Shown: positions 1-7,023, counted from the stretch's first letter. The stretch is 7,919 bases of DNA from JBKPCD01 sp046727175 (GCA_046727175.1 JBKPCD010000240.1:1-7919); one strand, 5' to 3'. Made by a program: numbers and translations. The notes: a model not told the origin generated them from the sequence alone.

Positions 1-321
1 AACGAGTACCGCGCCGTCGACCTGCCGAAGGATCACCCGATGTTCCGTATGCAGTTCGAGGTCACTCGCGTGGCGCAGATTCCGTCGATCAATTATTGGA
101 TGGGATACGGCGACACGTCGGAACGTGGCGCCGACAGCGCCGAACCGCACGCCCGAGGCATCTTCGACGCGAAGGGGCGCCTGATGGTGCTCATCACGCA
201 CAACACGGATTTCGGAGACTCGTGGGAGCGCGAGGGTGACGATCCGAGGTACTTCTATCAATTCTCGGTCGATGGATATGCGTTTGGCATCAATGTCCTG
301 TTGTATGCGATGACGCACTGA
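1..321 (+). CDS. DUF4159 domain protein, C-terminal fragment (5' end outside window)
   Basis: The frame is open from base 1 (NEYRAVDLPKDHPMF...) to the TGA at 319-321, giving about 106 residues of the C-terminal end. The ATG at 40 is internal, not a start, because the family-like sequence continues upstream of it. The signature pieces are DHPMFRMQFEV, a PSINYW motif, ARGIFDAKGRLMVLITHNTD, GDSWERE and a final GINVLLYAMTH. I recognise these as the end of DUF4159, a domain of unknown biochemical role with a glutamine-amidotransferase-like fold. In Acidobacteriota such proteins are often exported, but the N-terminus is missing so export cannot be judged here. A repeat-bearing gap of 130 bases separates it from the next gene, so it may be a separate transcription unit. 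Family assignment is from memory of conserved motifs; function is unknown. Confidence 0.85.
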   Translation, partial: NEYRAVDLPKDHPMFRMQFEVTRVAQIPSINYWMGYGDTSERGADSAEPHARGIFDAKGRLMVLITHNTDFGDSWEREGDDPRYFYQFSVDGYAFGINVLLYAMTH

Positions 322-327
322 CGACGC

Positions 328-361
328 CGGTAGCTCGGTCGTTCGGTAGCTCGGTAGCTCG
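328..361 (+). repeat. Octanucleotide tandem repeat array (unit cggtagct)
   Basis: Four consecutive 8-base units lie at 328-335, 336-343, 344-351 and 352-359. Three read cggtagct and the second is the variant cggtcgtt; a partial unit (cg) follows. The array starts seven bases after the DUF4159 stop codon. Its units are roughly complementary to the degenerate block at 412-437, so the two may pair in RNA or as a cruciform. It is not coding in any frame I can support. Confidence 0.85.
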
Positions 362-411
362 ACTTCCTGTGAGGAACGGCGCGTCCAGGCACCTGCGAGC
401 TCCAACCCTAA

Positions 412-437
412 TTCCGATTACCGAGCCATCGAGCCAC
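412..437 (-). repeat. Degenerate inverted counterpart of the octanucleotide array
   Basis: The bases accgagcc (420-427) and atcgagcc (428-435) are two 8-base units resembling the reverse complement of the upstream unit (agctaccg, read in phase as accgagct). A more decayed unit precedes them. With 328-361 this makes an imperfect inverted repeat with a spacer of about 50 bases. It ends about 15 bases before the start codon at 452, so folding could affect access to the G-rich ribosome site at 439-443. The pairing is visible in sequence; any regulatory effect is inference. Confidence 0.55.
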
Positions 438-451
438 TGGGGGTTGTTCTT

Positions 452-943
452 ATGGTGCTGGTTGTGGCAATCATTCTCAGCACGCTCGCACAGCGGCCTT
501 CCGACGTGGTGCGTTGGACAGCTGTGGGCCCGGCGACGAGCATCAAAGCCGGCGAAACGACAACGATCAAAGTCACGGCCGATATCGAACCGGGCTGGCA
601 ACTCTACGCGCTGACCCAGCTCGAAGGCGGGCCCAGGCCGCTGGAGATCAAATCGCCAAGGCAATCACCTTTCAGCGTCGTCGCTTCGCGAATCAAGGCC
701 CCGCTTCCGAAAGTCGCCAAGACCAGTGGGGATCCGCCCGTCGTCGATCCGCAATTCTACGATGAGACGACGACATTCAATGTGCCTGTCGCGATCCCGG
801 TGACGACGCAAGCAGGCAAGGCCAGTGTGCCGATCGAGATTACATTTCAGGCGTGCGACGGCCGTCTGTGCCTCCGCCCTGCCACGGAGACGGTGTCTGC
901 CGACGTGATCGTCAGCTCACGAGCCGGGAAGGATCGTGAATGA
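452..943 (+). CDS. Exported DsbD alpha-like (N-terminal) domain protein, stand-alone
   Basis: This 163-residue protein matches the N-terminal domain of the thiol:disulfide interchange protein DsbD, an immunoglobulin-like periplasmic fold that passes reducing equivalents to client proteins. Residues 1-13 form a short hydrophobic leader with a plausible cut after STLA. Family-like segments are GWQLYALTQLEGGP (48-61), the YDETTTF segment (103-109) and the cysteine pair C135/C140 in QACDGRLCLRP, equivalent to the redox pair of E. coli DsbD-alpha, where the spacing is one residue longer. Full DsbD continues into a membrane domain and a thioredoxin domain; this protein stops after the alpha domain. 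ATG 452 has a G-run at 439-443, eight bases upstream. The frame is open further upstream but has no ATG, GTG or TTG from 359 to 451. The leader lacks the usual basic n-region, so export is likely but not certain. The stop overlaps the next start (ATGA). Confidence 0.8.
   Translation: MVLVVAIILSTLAQRPSDVVRWTAVGPATSIKAGETTTIKVTADIEPGWQLYALTQLEGGPRPLEIKSPRQSPFSVVASRIKAPLPKVAKTSGDPPVVDPQFYDETTTFNVPVAIPVTTQAGKASVPIEITFQACDGRLCLRPATETVSADVIVSSRAGKDRE
926..943 (+). promoter_or_regulatory. Ribosome binding site and ATGA stop/start overlap
   Basis: A purine-rich gggaagga at 926-933 lies six bases before ATG 940. That ATG shares its last two bases with the TGA (941-943) of the preceding gene. A TGA at 937-939, directly upstream in the frame of the second gene, rules out any earlier start. 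This fixes the N-terminus and points to translational coupling of the two redox genes. Confidence 0.8.
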
Positions 944-2178
944 CCGTGTTGGCAGCGCTCGCGGCTGTTCTGATGGTCGGACAGAACCCGCAGCCGCTCA
1001 CACCGCAGTCGTGTGTCAAGGCAGGCAATGATTTCGCGGCGAAACGGCAGAACGAATTCGAGAAGCTGACGGGCGATGCGATCCGCCAGATCGACGCGGA
1101 GCGCGTCGAGATCGTTCGCCGATGCGCCGCGTCATTGGATATCGAGAGAGCTTCAGCCGACGATCTCGCGGCGCTCGTCGAGCTGTACACCGAATCGCAG
1201 CAACCGGATCTGGCCGAGCGGGTCATCGAGCGAGGGCTGACGGCCACGATGACTCCAGCGAATCGCGCGGCTTTTCTCAATCAGGCTGTGAGGTTTCTGC
1301 TGCGACAGCCGAAGTCCGACGCGCGTAACGCGCGCGCCGAAGAGTACATTAGCGCGCTCGATGCGTTGCCCGACGATTACTTCGATCAGAAGCTCATCGC
1401 GCATGCCGCGCTGAACAGCTATTATCGGGGAGACGACATCGACGCCGGCATCATGCGCCACTCGACGTGGATCCTGCGGACGGTACCGCGCCTCACGCCG
1501 GAACAGCGCAAGCGGTTCGCGTTGGCGTTGATCGCCGCTTACACGTATCAGGCAGCCGTGCTCGCCGGTCAGGGCGAGAACGATCGCGCGCTGGATCTCC
1601 TGACGCGCGCTCCGAAAGAGCTCTCGGATATCCCCGGAGTCGAGCGACGCGTCAGTCCCGACCTGGCGCGATACCGACTCGTCGGCACGCGCGCGGCACC
1701 GATTCAGGCTCCTGTGTGGCTCAACGCGTCCGAAGGCACGCGCACGCTCGACATGGGCGGCGCGGTCACGCTGCTGCAGTTCACCGCACACTGGTGCGGG
1801 CCGTGCCGCGAAAGCTATCCCGGGATCCAGCGCCTTCGCTCGCGGTTCAGCAGTCGCCCCTTCCGCGTCATTTTCGTCACACAGCTGTATGGATATTTCG
1901 AGAAGGCGCGGGACCTCCCTGCGGAACAGGAGATCGAACGCGACCGCCGGTACTTCCGCGATCTCGGACTGGACGTTCCCGTCGCCATCACCCCGCGCGC
2001 AGACGACGCGGCGGCATCGAACGGACCCGACAACGAGGCGGCGTATCACGTCAACGGCATTCCGCAGATCAACATCATCGACGCGCGCGGCCGCGTACGC
2101 CTGATTATGATCGGCTACGACGACGCCAACGAGCTGAAGCTCGCGGAGTTTATCGAGAAGCTGCTCGGTGAAAAGTAA
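940..2178 (+). CDS. TlpA-like exported thioredoxin-fold protein with helical N-terminal domain
   Basis: This is a 412-residue protein. Residues 1-15 are a short hydrophobic leader, probably a signal peptide, though without a basic n-region. Residues about 25-245 are mostly helical in character, with segments such as DLAALVELYTESQQPDLAERVIERG that resemble TPR-type repeats without a firm match. Residues about 250-412 form a TlpA/ResA-type thioredoxin domain: PVWLN, then LLQFTAHWCGPCRESYP with active site W285-C286-G287-P288-C289, and VNGIPQINIIDARGRV with the probable cis-proline P375. Such domains reduce or exchange disulfides outside the cytoplasm. Two extra cysteines, C25 and C62, lie in the N-terminal part and could form a structural disulfide or be a substrate. 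The gene overlaps the DsbD-alpha-like gene by four bases, which supports joint action. The physiological substrate cannot be told from the window. The gene ends 22 bases from the convergent DinB gene, with no clear terminator between. Confidence 0.85.
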   Translation: MTVLAALAAVLMVGQNPQPLTPQSCVKAGNDFAAKRQNEFEKLTGDAIRQIDAERVEIVRRCAASLDIERASADDLAALVELYTESQQPDLAERVIERGLTATMTPANRAAFLNQAVRFLLRQPKSDARNARAEEYISALDALPDDYFDQKLIAHAALNSYYRGDDIDAGIMRHSTWILRTVPRLTPEQRKRFALALIAAYTYQAAVLAGQGENDRALDLLTRAPKELSDIPGVERRVSPDLARYRLVGTRAAPIQAPVWLNASEGTRTLDMGGAVTLLQFTAHWCGPCRESYPGIQRLRSRFSSRPFRVIFVTQLYGYFEKARDLPAEQEIERDRRYFRDLGLDVPVAITPRADDAAASNGPDNEAAYHVNGIPQINIIDARGRVRLIMIGYDDANELKLAEFIEKLLGEK

Positions 2179-2200
2179 CCTCTCAGCGCGAATTGCCCCT

Positions 2201-2683
2201 TCAAGAAACGCCCTTCTTCAGGACCGCAATCTGACCTGCATGATAGGCGTCGTGCTGCACGATGCCGTGCAGGAGCACGTAATAGGAGACACCCGTGCCG
2301 AGCGGCCGGTTGCGCGGATCGTTGGTGGGTTCGAACAGCTTTGCTTCGGGCAACGCCCGAACGGCTGCAAGGAGCGCCTCGTGCGCGCGATGAAGGCCGT
2401 CAACCGCTTTCTGCCAGCGGCTGGCTGTCGTCTCGCCGACGGAGGGCCAGTCCCCTTCGTCCGGATCGCTCGCCGGCGCCCCCGACAAGCGCTTCCGTAC
2501 CTCGTTCTTCCAGGCGGTCATGTGCAACACGAGCTCCCAGATGCAGTGTGCCCCTTTCATAGGTCTCGCGGCCGCCTGTTCAGCGGTGATGCCGTTGAGG
2601 ATGCTGGTGACCGGTGACCCGTGCCAGGGATCGCCAGTGTGATCGCGTTCGAGTTCGTCAACGATGCGGTCAATTTCGGACAT
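2201..2683 (-). CDS. DinB/YfiT-like family putative metal-binding protein
   Basis: This 160-residue cytoplasmic protein has the DinB four-helix pattern. The probable metal triad is H54 in CIWELVLHMTAWK and H144 plus H148 in HGIVQHDAYHAGQIAVLKK. Both segments are hallmarks of the DinB superfamily, which includes thiol-dependent transferases (bacillithiol or mycothiol type) and many uncharacterised members. The length is normal for the family. The start ATG (2683-2681) follows a weak purine stretch, aagatggatgac. The two upstream ATGs in that stretch are out of frame. The gene begins 16 bases after the sucB stop on the same strand, so it is likely co-transcribed and possibly coupled to sucB. 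That position is unusual for a DinB protein but does not by itself indicate a TCA-cycle role. The specific reaction is unknown. Confidence 0.85.
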   Translation of the reverse strand: MSEIDRIVDELERDHTGDPWHGSPVTSILNGITAEQAAARPMKGAHCIWELVLHMTAWKNEVRKRLSGAPASDPDEGDWPSVGETTASRWQKAVDGLHRAHEALLAAVRALPEAKLFEPTNDPRNRPLGTGVSYYVLLHGIVQHDAYHAGQIAVLKKGVS

Positions 2684-2699
2684 CGTGCGTCATCCATCT

Positions 2700-3977
2700 T
2701 CAATCGAGCAACAGCGCCCCAGGATCCTCGACCAATTCCTTCACGCGTACCAGGAACCTGACCGCTTCGGCGCCGTCGACGATCCGGTGATCGTAGGTGA
2801 GCGCGACGTACATCATGGGCTTGACCGTTGCCTGCCCGTTCGCCGCGACCGGCCGCTCCTGGATCTTGTGCAGGCCTAGAATGCCAACCTGCGGAGGATT
2901 CAGGATCGGCGTGCTCAGAAGCGACCCAAACACGCCGCCGTTGGTGATCGTGAACGTACCGCCCTTGAGGTCCGCGAGCGAGAGCGTGCCGTCTTCGGCG
3001 CGCCTCGCGAACTCGCGAATGTGCCGCTCGATCTCGGCAAACGACATGCGGTCCGCATCGCGCAGCACGGGGACAACGAGCCCTTCGCTCGCGCCCACGG
3101 CGACGCCGATGTCGTAGTAATGCTTGAGGATCATCTCGTCGCCCTGGATCTCCGCGTTGAGCCGGGGGAACGATCGAAGGGCGCCGATCGATGCCTTGAC
3201 GAAGAACGATGCGATGCCGAGGCCGACTCCGTGACGCTCCTTGAACGCCTGCTTGTGCCGCTCGCGCAGCGTCATTACGGCCGTCATGTCGACCTCGTTG
3301 AACGTCGTCAACATCGCCGCGGTGCTCTGCACTTCGACGAGACGCCGGGCGATCGTCGCTCGCCGTTTCGACATGCGGACACGTTCTTCCGTGCGCTCCG
3401 CGGGGACACGACGCGGCGCCTCGGCTACGGGAGGAGCGGTCTTCGCGCTTTCCTCAATGCGCGCGGGGCCCCACCCGCGCTCGGAAGCCGACGGCGGCTC
3501 CACTTTCGTGACGCCGGCCGCCTGCTCGACGTCCTTTCGCATCACCCGTCCGGCGTCTCCGCTGCCACGCAGTTGCGAGAGATCCACCTCGTGTTCCTGG
3601 GCCGCCTTCCGCGCCGTCGGTGTGGCGCGTGTCGCTTTTGCTGGAGCGGCAGGTGCGGGCTTCGCCCGTGCTTCCTTCGGAGCGGGCGCGGGCGGCGGCG
3701 GTTGCGGCACGGCCGTTTGCGGCGCCGGCGCTCCGGCAGCAGCCTCGTCGATGACGCCGAGCACCTCGCCGACCTTCACGTCCTCGCCATCCTTCCGCGC
3801 GATGCTGCTCAGCACCCCGCCTTGCGGCGCACCGACCTCGAGATCGATCTTGTCAGTCTCGAGCTCGACGAGCGGATCGCCGGCCGCCACCACGTCGCCT
3901 TCCTTTTTCAGCCACTTGGCGACACGCGCGTCGACGATCGATTCACCGACTTCGGGGACGACGATGTTTGCGGACAT
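2700..3977 (-). CDS. sucB: Dihydrolipoamide succinyltransferase, E2 of 2-oxoglutarate dehydrogenase
   Basis: This 425-residue cytoplasmic E2 transfers the succinyl group from E1 to CoA by a swinging lipoyl arm. In order: a lipoyl domain (about 1-77) with the lipoylated lysine K43 in ETDKIDLEV; an Ala/Pro-rich flexible linker (about 80-120); a peripheral subunit-binding domain (about 121-153, GSGDAGRVMRKDV) that docks E3 or E1; a second Pro/Ala-containing linker (about 155-195); and the catalytic core (about 198-425). The core carries the active-site motif DHRIVDG, with H397 and D401. FTITNGGVFGSLLSTPI (342-358) is the form I associate with succinyltransferases rather than acetyltransferases, which fits the sucA gene upstream. 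ATG 3977 has agaggg (3982-3987) four bases upstream. A single lipoyl domain is normal for this family. The gene follows sucA by 222 bases and is followed closely by the DinB gene. Confidence 0.95.
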   Translation of the reverse strand: MSANIVVPEVGESIVDARVAKWLKKEGDVVAAGDPLVELETDKIDLEVGAPQGGVLSSIARKDGEDVKVGEVLGVIDEAAAGAPAPQTAVPQPPPPAPAPKEARAKPAPAAPAKATRATPTARKAAQEHEVDLSQLRGSGDAGRVMRKDVEQAAGVTKVEPPSASERGWGPARIEESAKTAPPVAEAPRRVPAERTEERVRMSKRRATIARRLVEVQSTAAMLTTFNEVDMTAVMTLRERHKQAFKERHGVGLGIASFFVKASIGALRSFPRLNAEIQGDEMILKHYYDIGVAVGASEGLVVPVLRDADRMSFAEIERHIREFARRAEDGTLSLADLKGGTFTITNGGVFGSLLSTPILNPPQVGILGLHKIQERPVAANGQATVKPMMYVALTYDHRIVDGAEAVRFLVRVKELVEDPGALLLD

Positions 3978-3981
3978 TCAT

Positions 3982-3987
3982 CCCTCT
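3982..3987 (-). promoter_or_regulatory. Ribosome binding site of sucB
   Basis: On the minus strand agaggg lies four bases before the sucB ATG. It supports ATG 3977 as the start and shows that sucB has its own site rather than relying on coupling to sucA, whose stop is 222 bases away. Confidence 0.7.
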
Positions 3988-4020
3988 TACGCTTTCCACT
4001 GTCATGCGCCTACGGCGTAC

Positions 4021-4123
4021 CGAAGACCACAAAGCTCTCAAAGACCACCAAGGAAGATCACGAAGATTCACACGATTCTTCACAGTCTTCACTGTGGTCT
4101 TCGATCCTTCGTGGACTTCGTGA
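4021..4123. repeat. Intergenic inverted element built from short quasi-repeats (sucA-sucB gap)
   Basis: The outer arms cgaagaccaca (4021-4031) and tgtggtcttcg (4093-4103) are a perfect 11-base inverted repeat. The word aagaccac recurs at 4041-4048, and its complement gtggtctt is at 4094-4101. A second pair is tcacgaag (4058-4065) with cttcgtga (4116-4123). A third is ccaccaagg (4045-4053), near-complementary to ccttcgtgg (4106-4114). The left half is thus a run of loosely periodic 9-12 base units rich in aag/cac, and the right half is its complement in character. The style resembles dispersed intergenic elements with ttcgtgg-type units that I recall from Acidobacteriota and Planctomycetes genomes; this is memory, not a search result. 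Confidence 0.75.
4081..4096. other. Compact 6-bp hairpin inside the sucA-sucB element
   Basis: The arms cacagt (4081-4086) and actgtg (4091-4096) are perfectly complementary around a four-base loop (cttc on the plus strand, gaag on the minus strand). In a sucA-sucB transcript this would sit near the tip of the larger element. No U-rich tract follows it in either direction, so it does not look like an intrinsic terminator. Confidence 0.6.
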
Positions 4124-4199
4124 AGAGCCCGTTGGGCCGTTTCCCTGCGGGATGTGATCACGTCGAAATAGTCGTTTGACAACTCACAAGCTCTCGTAG

Positions 4200-7010
4200 T
4201 CACTCTTTTACCGTCGTCAACTGCCGCTCATCGCTCGCCGCCGCAGCCGGCGCCACGGCTTTGACGCCGAATGCCTGATTGACGAGCGCCTGTTGGTTCA
4301 TCGAATGCCGAGTCGCCGATCCTTCCGCCGGGCTGGCGCTCCGCGGGCGCGCCACGCGACGAACGGTGCGACCGTCGGAGACCTCCTGCAGGTGCGGCCG
4401 GATGAACTCCCACGCGCCCATGTTCTCGGGCTCTTCCTGAACCCAGACGACTTCGGACGCGTTCGGGAATCGCGCGATGACCGCGCGAAGGTCGCGCATT
4501 GGCGGCGGATACAGCTGCTCCAGCCGGCAGACGGCGACGTCGGGTCTCGCGGCTCGATGCTCCGACGAGATCACATCGACGTACATCTTGCCGCTGCAGA
4601 CGATGACGCGACGCACGTCGGGCGCGCGCCGCTCCGCTTCCTCGTCGGGGATCACCATCTGGAAGCGGCCTTCGGCGAGCTCGCGCGGCGTGGACGCGAT
4701 CATCGGGTGCCGGAGCAAGCTCTTCGGCGTCAGCACGATGAGTGGCAAGGGATCGACGGTGAGTAGCGCCGCCTGCCGACGCAACAGATGGAAGAACTGC
4801 CCGGCAGTCGTGCAGTTCGCGACGCGAATGTTGATATCGGCTGCGAGCTGAAGAAAACGCTCCGGTCGAGCGCTCGCATGGTCCGGTCCCTGGCCCTCGT
4901 GTGCGTGCGGCAGCAGCAGCACGAGCGACGGGCGCAACCCCCATTTGCCGCGTGCCGAGACAATGAACTCGTCGATCATCACCTGTGTGCCGTTGATGAA
5001 GTCGCCGTATTGCGCCTCCCAGATCACGAGCCGCGACGGTTCCTGGATGTTGTAGCCGTACTCGAACCCGATCACGGCGTTCTCGGTGAGCGGGCTGTTG
5101 TGGATCTCGAACGCAGCGCGCGCCTGCGGCAACGCCTGCAGGGGCACGTGCACAGCGCCTGACGTCACGTCGTGAAAGACCGCATGCCGATGACTGAACG
5201 TGCCCCGCTCGACGTCTTCGCCGGTGAGCCGGATGCTGATCCCATCAGCGAGGATCGACGCCATCGCGAGCTCCTCTGCCGTGGCCCATTCGATCGTTCG
5301 GCCGTCCGGGTCATCGAAGACGTGCGCGCGCTTCTCCCGAGCGCGATCGAGCTTGCGGTGCATCGAGAAGTCCGACGGCATCGTGAGTAGCGCGGTGTTC
5401 AGCTCCCGAAGGCGATCCAACGGAACGGCGGTGTGCGCCTTGGCTGCAGCGCCTGGCGGCGCCGGTTCCGGTTGGGGCTCGATGAAGTCCTGCTCAAGTC
5501 GAAGCGCATCGAGCGCCGCCTGCATCTCACCGAAGCGTCTCGCGTAGATGGCGTCGACTGTAGTGTCGTCCAGCACACCGCGCTCGACCAGACGGCGGCC
5601 CCAGATCTCGCGAACCGTTGGGTGTTCGGAGATCTTCTGGTACATCAGCGGCTGCGTGAAGGCGGGCTCGTCTCCCTCGTTGTGCCCGTAGCGCCGGTAC
5701 CCGACGAGATCGATCAGGAAATCCCGCTGAAACCGCACGCGATATGCGACGGCGAGCCGCGCCGCCGCCACGCAGGCCTCGGGATCGTCGGCATTCACGT
5801 GCACGATCGGGATCTTGAAGCCGCGGGCGAGCCCGCTGGCGTACGAGGTGCTGTAGGCGTCCTCGGCGCCCGTCGTGAATCCAAGCTGGTTGTTGACGAT
5901 GATGTGGATCGTGCCGCCCGTGTTGTATCCGGGGAGGCGGCCGAGATTGAGCGTTTCCGCAACGACACCCTGGCCCGGAAACGCGGCGTCGCCGTGGATC
6001 AGGATTGGCGCGCTCCGAGTCGGATCGAACTTCGGAGGACCCGGCGCGGCCGTGATGGTGCCCGCCGCGCGCGCCATCCCTTCGACCACGGGATCGACCG
6101 CTTCGAGATGGCTCGGGTTCGCCGGCATCGACACGACCACCTCCATCTCGGGACCGCCGGCGAACGCACGCCGGGCGCCCGCGTGGTACTTCACGTCGCC
6201 GGTCCACGCCATGTCCTCGCGGAAACTGCGCGACGACACGGGATCCTTGAATTCCGCCAGAATCTGCGCGTACGGCTTGTTGAGCACGTGGGCCATGACG
6301 TTGAGCCGCCCGCGATGCGCCATGCCGATGAGGATGTTGCGAATCCCTGACTCCGCCGCGTCGCCGATCACCTCGTCGAGCACCGGCACGAGCATGTCGA
6401 GCCCTTCGATCGAAAAGCGTGTTTTGCCGGGGAAGGTGCGATGCAGGAATCGCTCGAATGCCTCGACTTGCGACAGCCGATCGAGTAGCGCCTCGGGGTT
6501 GATCGGATCGGCCGGCGCGCGGAACCGCCCACGCTCCACCGCCTGACGCAACCATTCGCGCTCTGCCGGCACGAACACGTGCGACAGGTCGTACCCCGTG
6601 GTCGAACAGTAGATGCGACGAAGCCGTTCAATCGCGTCGAGTGCGGTAGCGCCCGGATCCGGCAACGAGCCGGCAACCAGACTGGCCGGCAGGCTGCGAA
6701 GATCCTCCTCGGTTACGCCGTGAGTCTGCGGAAGGAGCGAGGGATCGCCGGGAGGTCGCGTCCCGAGCGGATCGAGCAGCGCGGCGAGGTGACCGTATCG
6801 CCGGATCGACTCTGCGAGGTTGACCGCACCGACGATCGTCTGGAGCGGAATCTCCGGGGTCGCGGGCCCGAGGTCCTCCACCGGCGGAGTCCACGTGTCG
6901 AACAGCGCGCGGGTTTCAGGATCGACAGAAGAGGGATCCTGGCGATATCGTTCGTAGAGCTCGAGAACGTATCCGCGATTGAGCCCAGAGAACTCCTGCC
7001 ACCCAGACAT
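4200..7010 (-). CDS. sucA: 2-oxoglutarate dehydrogenase E1 component (thiamine diphosphate-dependent)
   Basis: This 936-residue enzyme is close in length to E. coli SucA. It decarboxylates 2-oxoglutarate on thiamine diphosphate and succinylates the lipoyl arm of E2. In order: a short N-terminal E2-binding segment (about 5-42, FSGLNRGYVLELYERY...); an extended linker (about 45-120); the dehydrogenase E1 domain (about 185-500) with GMAHRGRLNVM (H232), the diphosphate/Mg motif G340-D341-A342 through GQG, and NNQLGFTTG (373-381); a transketolase-type pyrimidine domain (about 575-770) with the PHAHEGQGPDHASAR stretch (701-715); and the C-terminal domain with VQEEPENMGAWEF (857-869). All key motifs are intact. 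There is no fused E2-type domain as in mycobacterial Kgd. In the EGQG stretch the residue before E705 is His, where I remember Tyr in E. coli (HGYEGQG). ATG 7010 has AGGA at 7020-7023, nine bases upstream. sucB follows on the same strand. Confidence 0.96.
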   Translation of the reverse strand: MSGWQEFSGLNRGYVLELYERYRQDPSSVDPETRALFDTWTPPVEDLGPATPEIPLQTIVGAVNLAESIRRYGHLAALLDPLGTRPPGDPSLLPQTHGVTEEDLRSLPASLVAGSLPDPGATALDAIERLRRIYCSTTGYDLSHVFVPAEREWLRQAVERGRFRAPADPINPEALLDRLSQVEAFERFLHRTFPGKTRFSIEGLDMLVPVLDEVIGDAAESGIRNILIGMAHRGRLNVMAHVLNKPYAQILAEFKDPVSSRSFREDMAWTGDVKYHAGARRAFAGGPEMEVVVSMPANPSHLEAVDPVVEGMARAAGTITAAPGPPKFDPTRSAPILIHGDAAFPGQGVVAETLNLGRLPGYNTGGTIHIIVNNQLGFTTGAEDAYSTSYASGLARGFKIPIVHVNADDPEACVAAARLAVAYRVRFQRDFLIDLVGYRRYGHNEGDEPAFTQPLMYQKISEHPTVREIWGRRLVERGVLDDTTVDAIYARRFGEMQAALDALRLEQDFIEPQPEPAPPGAAAKAHTAVPLDRLRELNTALLTMPSDFSMHRKLDRAREKRAHVFDDPDGRTIEWATAEELAMASILADGISIRLTGEDVERGTFSHRHAVFHDVTSGAVHVPLQALPQARAAFEIHNSPLTENAVIGFEYGYNIQEPSRLVIWEAQYGDFINGTQVMIDEFIVSARGKWGLRPSLVLLLPHAHEGQGPDHASARPERFLQLAADINIRVANCTTAGQFFHLLRRQAALLTVDPLPLIVLTPKSLLRHPMIASTPRELAEGRFQMVIPDEEAERRAPDVRRVIVCSGKMYVDVISSEHRAARPDVAVCRLEQLYPPPMRDLRAVIARFPNASEVVWVQEEPENMGAWEFIRPHLQEVSDGRTVRRVARPRSASPAEGSATRHSMNQQALVNQAFGVKAVAPAAAASDERQLTTVKE

Positions 7011-7019
7011 AACCCCTAA

Positions 7020-7023
7020 TCCT
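7020..7023 (-). promoter_or_regulatory. Ribosome binding site of sucA
   Basis: The minus strand reads AGGA nine bases before ATG 7010. A closer agggg at 7013-7017 is only two bases from the start and probably too near to serve. I could not identify a convincing -35/-10 pair between 7011 and 7143. Confidence 0.55.

Noticed and set aside
1153..2171. Minus-strand 298-codon and plus-strand 234-codon open frames within the TlpA-like gene
   Set aside because: The thioredoxin frame has the WCGPC and GIP motifs and a proper start. The alternatives are Arg-rich with no family features.
2168..2617. Plus-strand 149-codon open frame opposite the DinB gene
   Set aside because: The minus-strand frame has the conserved His triad and DinB motifs. 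The plus-strand frame has no recognisable domain.
3021..4179. Long plus-strand open frames (378 and 312 codons) opposite sucB
   Set aside because: They lie antisense to a clear sucB, are rich in Arg, Ser and Ala as expected for GC-rich shadow frames, and run into the intergenic repeat. No domain is recognisable.
3943..4203. Minus-strand 86-codon open frame spanning the sucA-sucB gap
   Set aside because: It begins with GTG over the sucA stop and is mostly a translation of the repeat element (HEVHEGSKTTVKTVK), a typical false gene from such repeats.
5433..6555. Open frames of about 305 codons (plus) and 342 codons (minus, other frame) inside sucA
   Set aside because: Both overlap the conserved E1 catalytic domain and have low-complexity Arg-rich composition. 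They are by-products of high GC.
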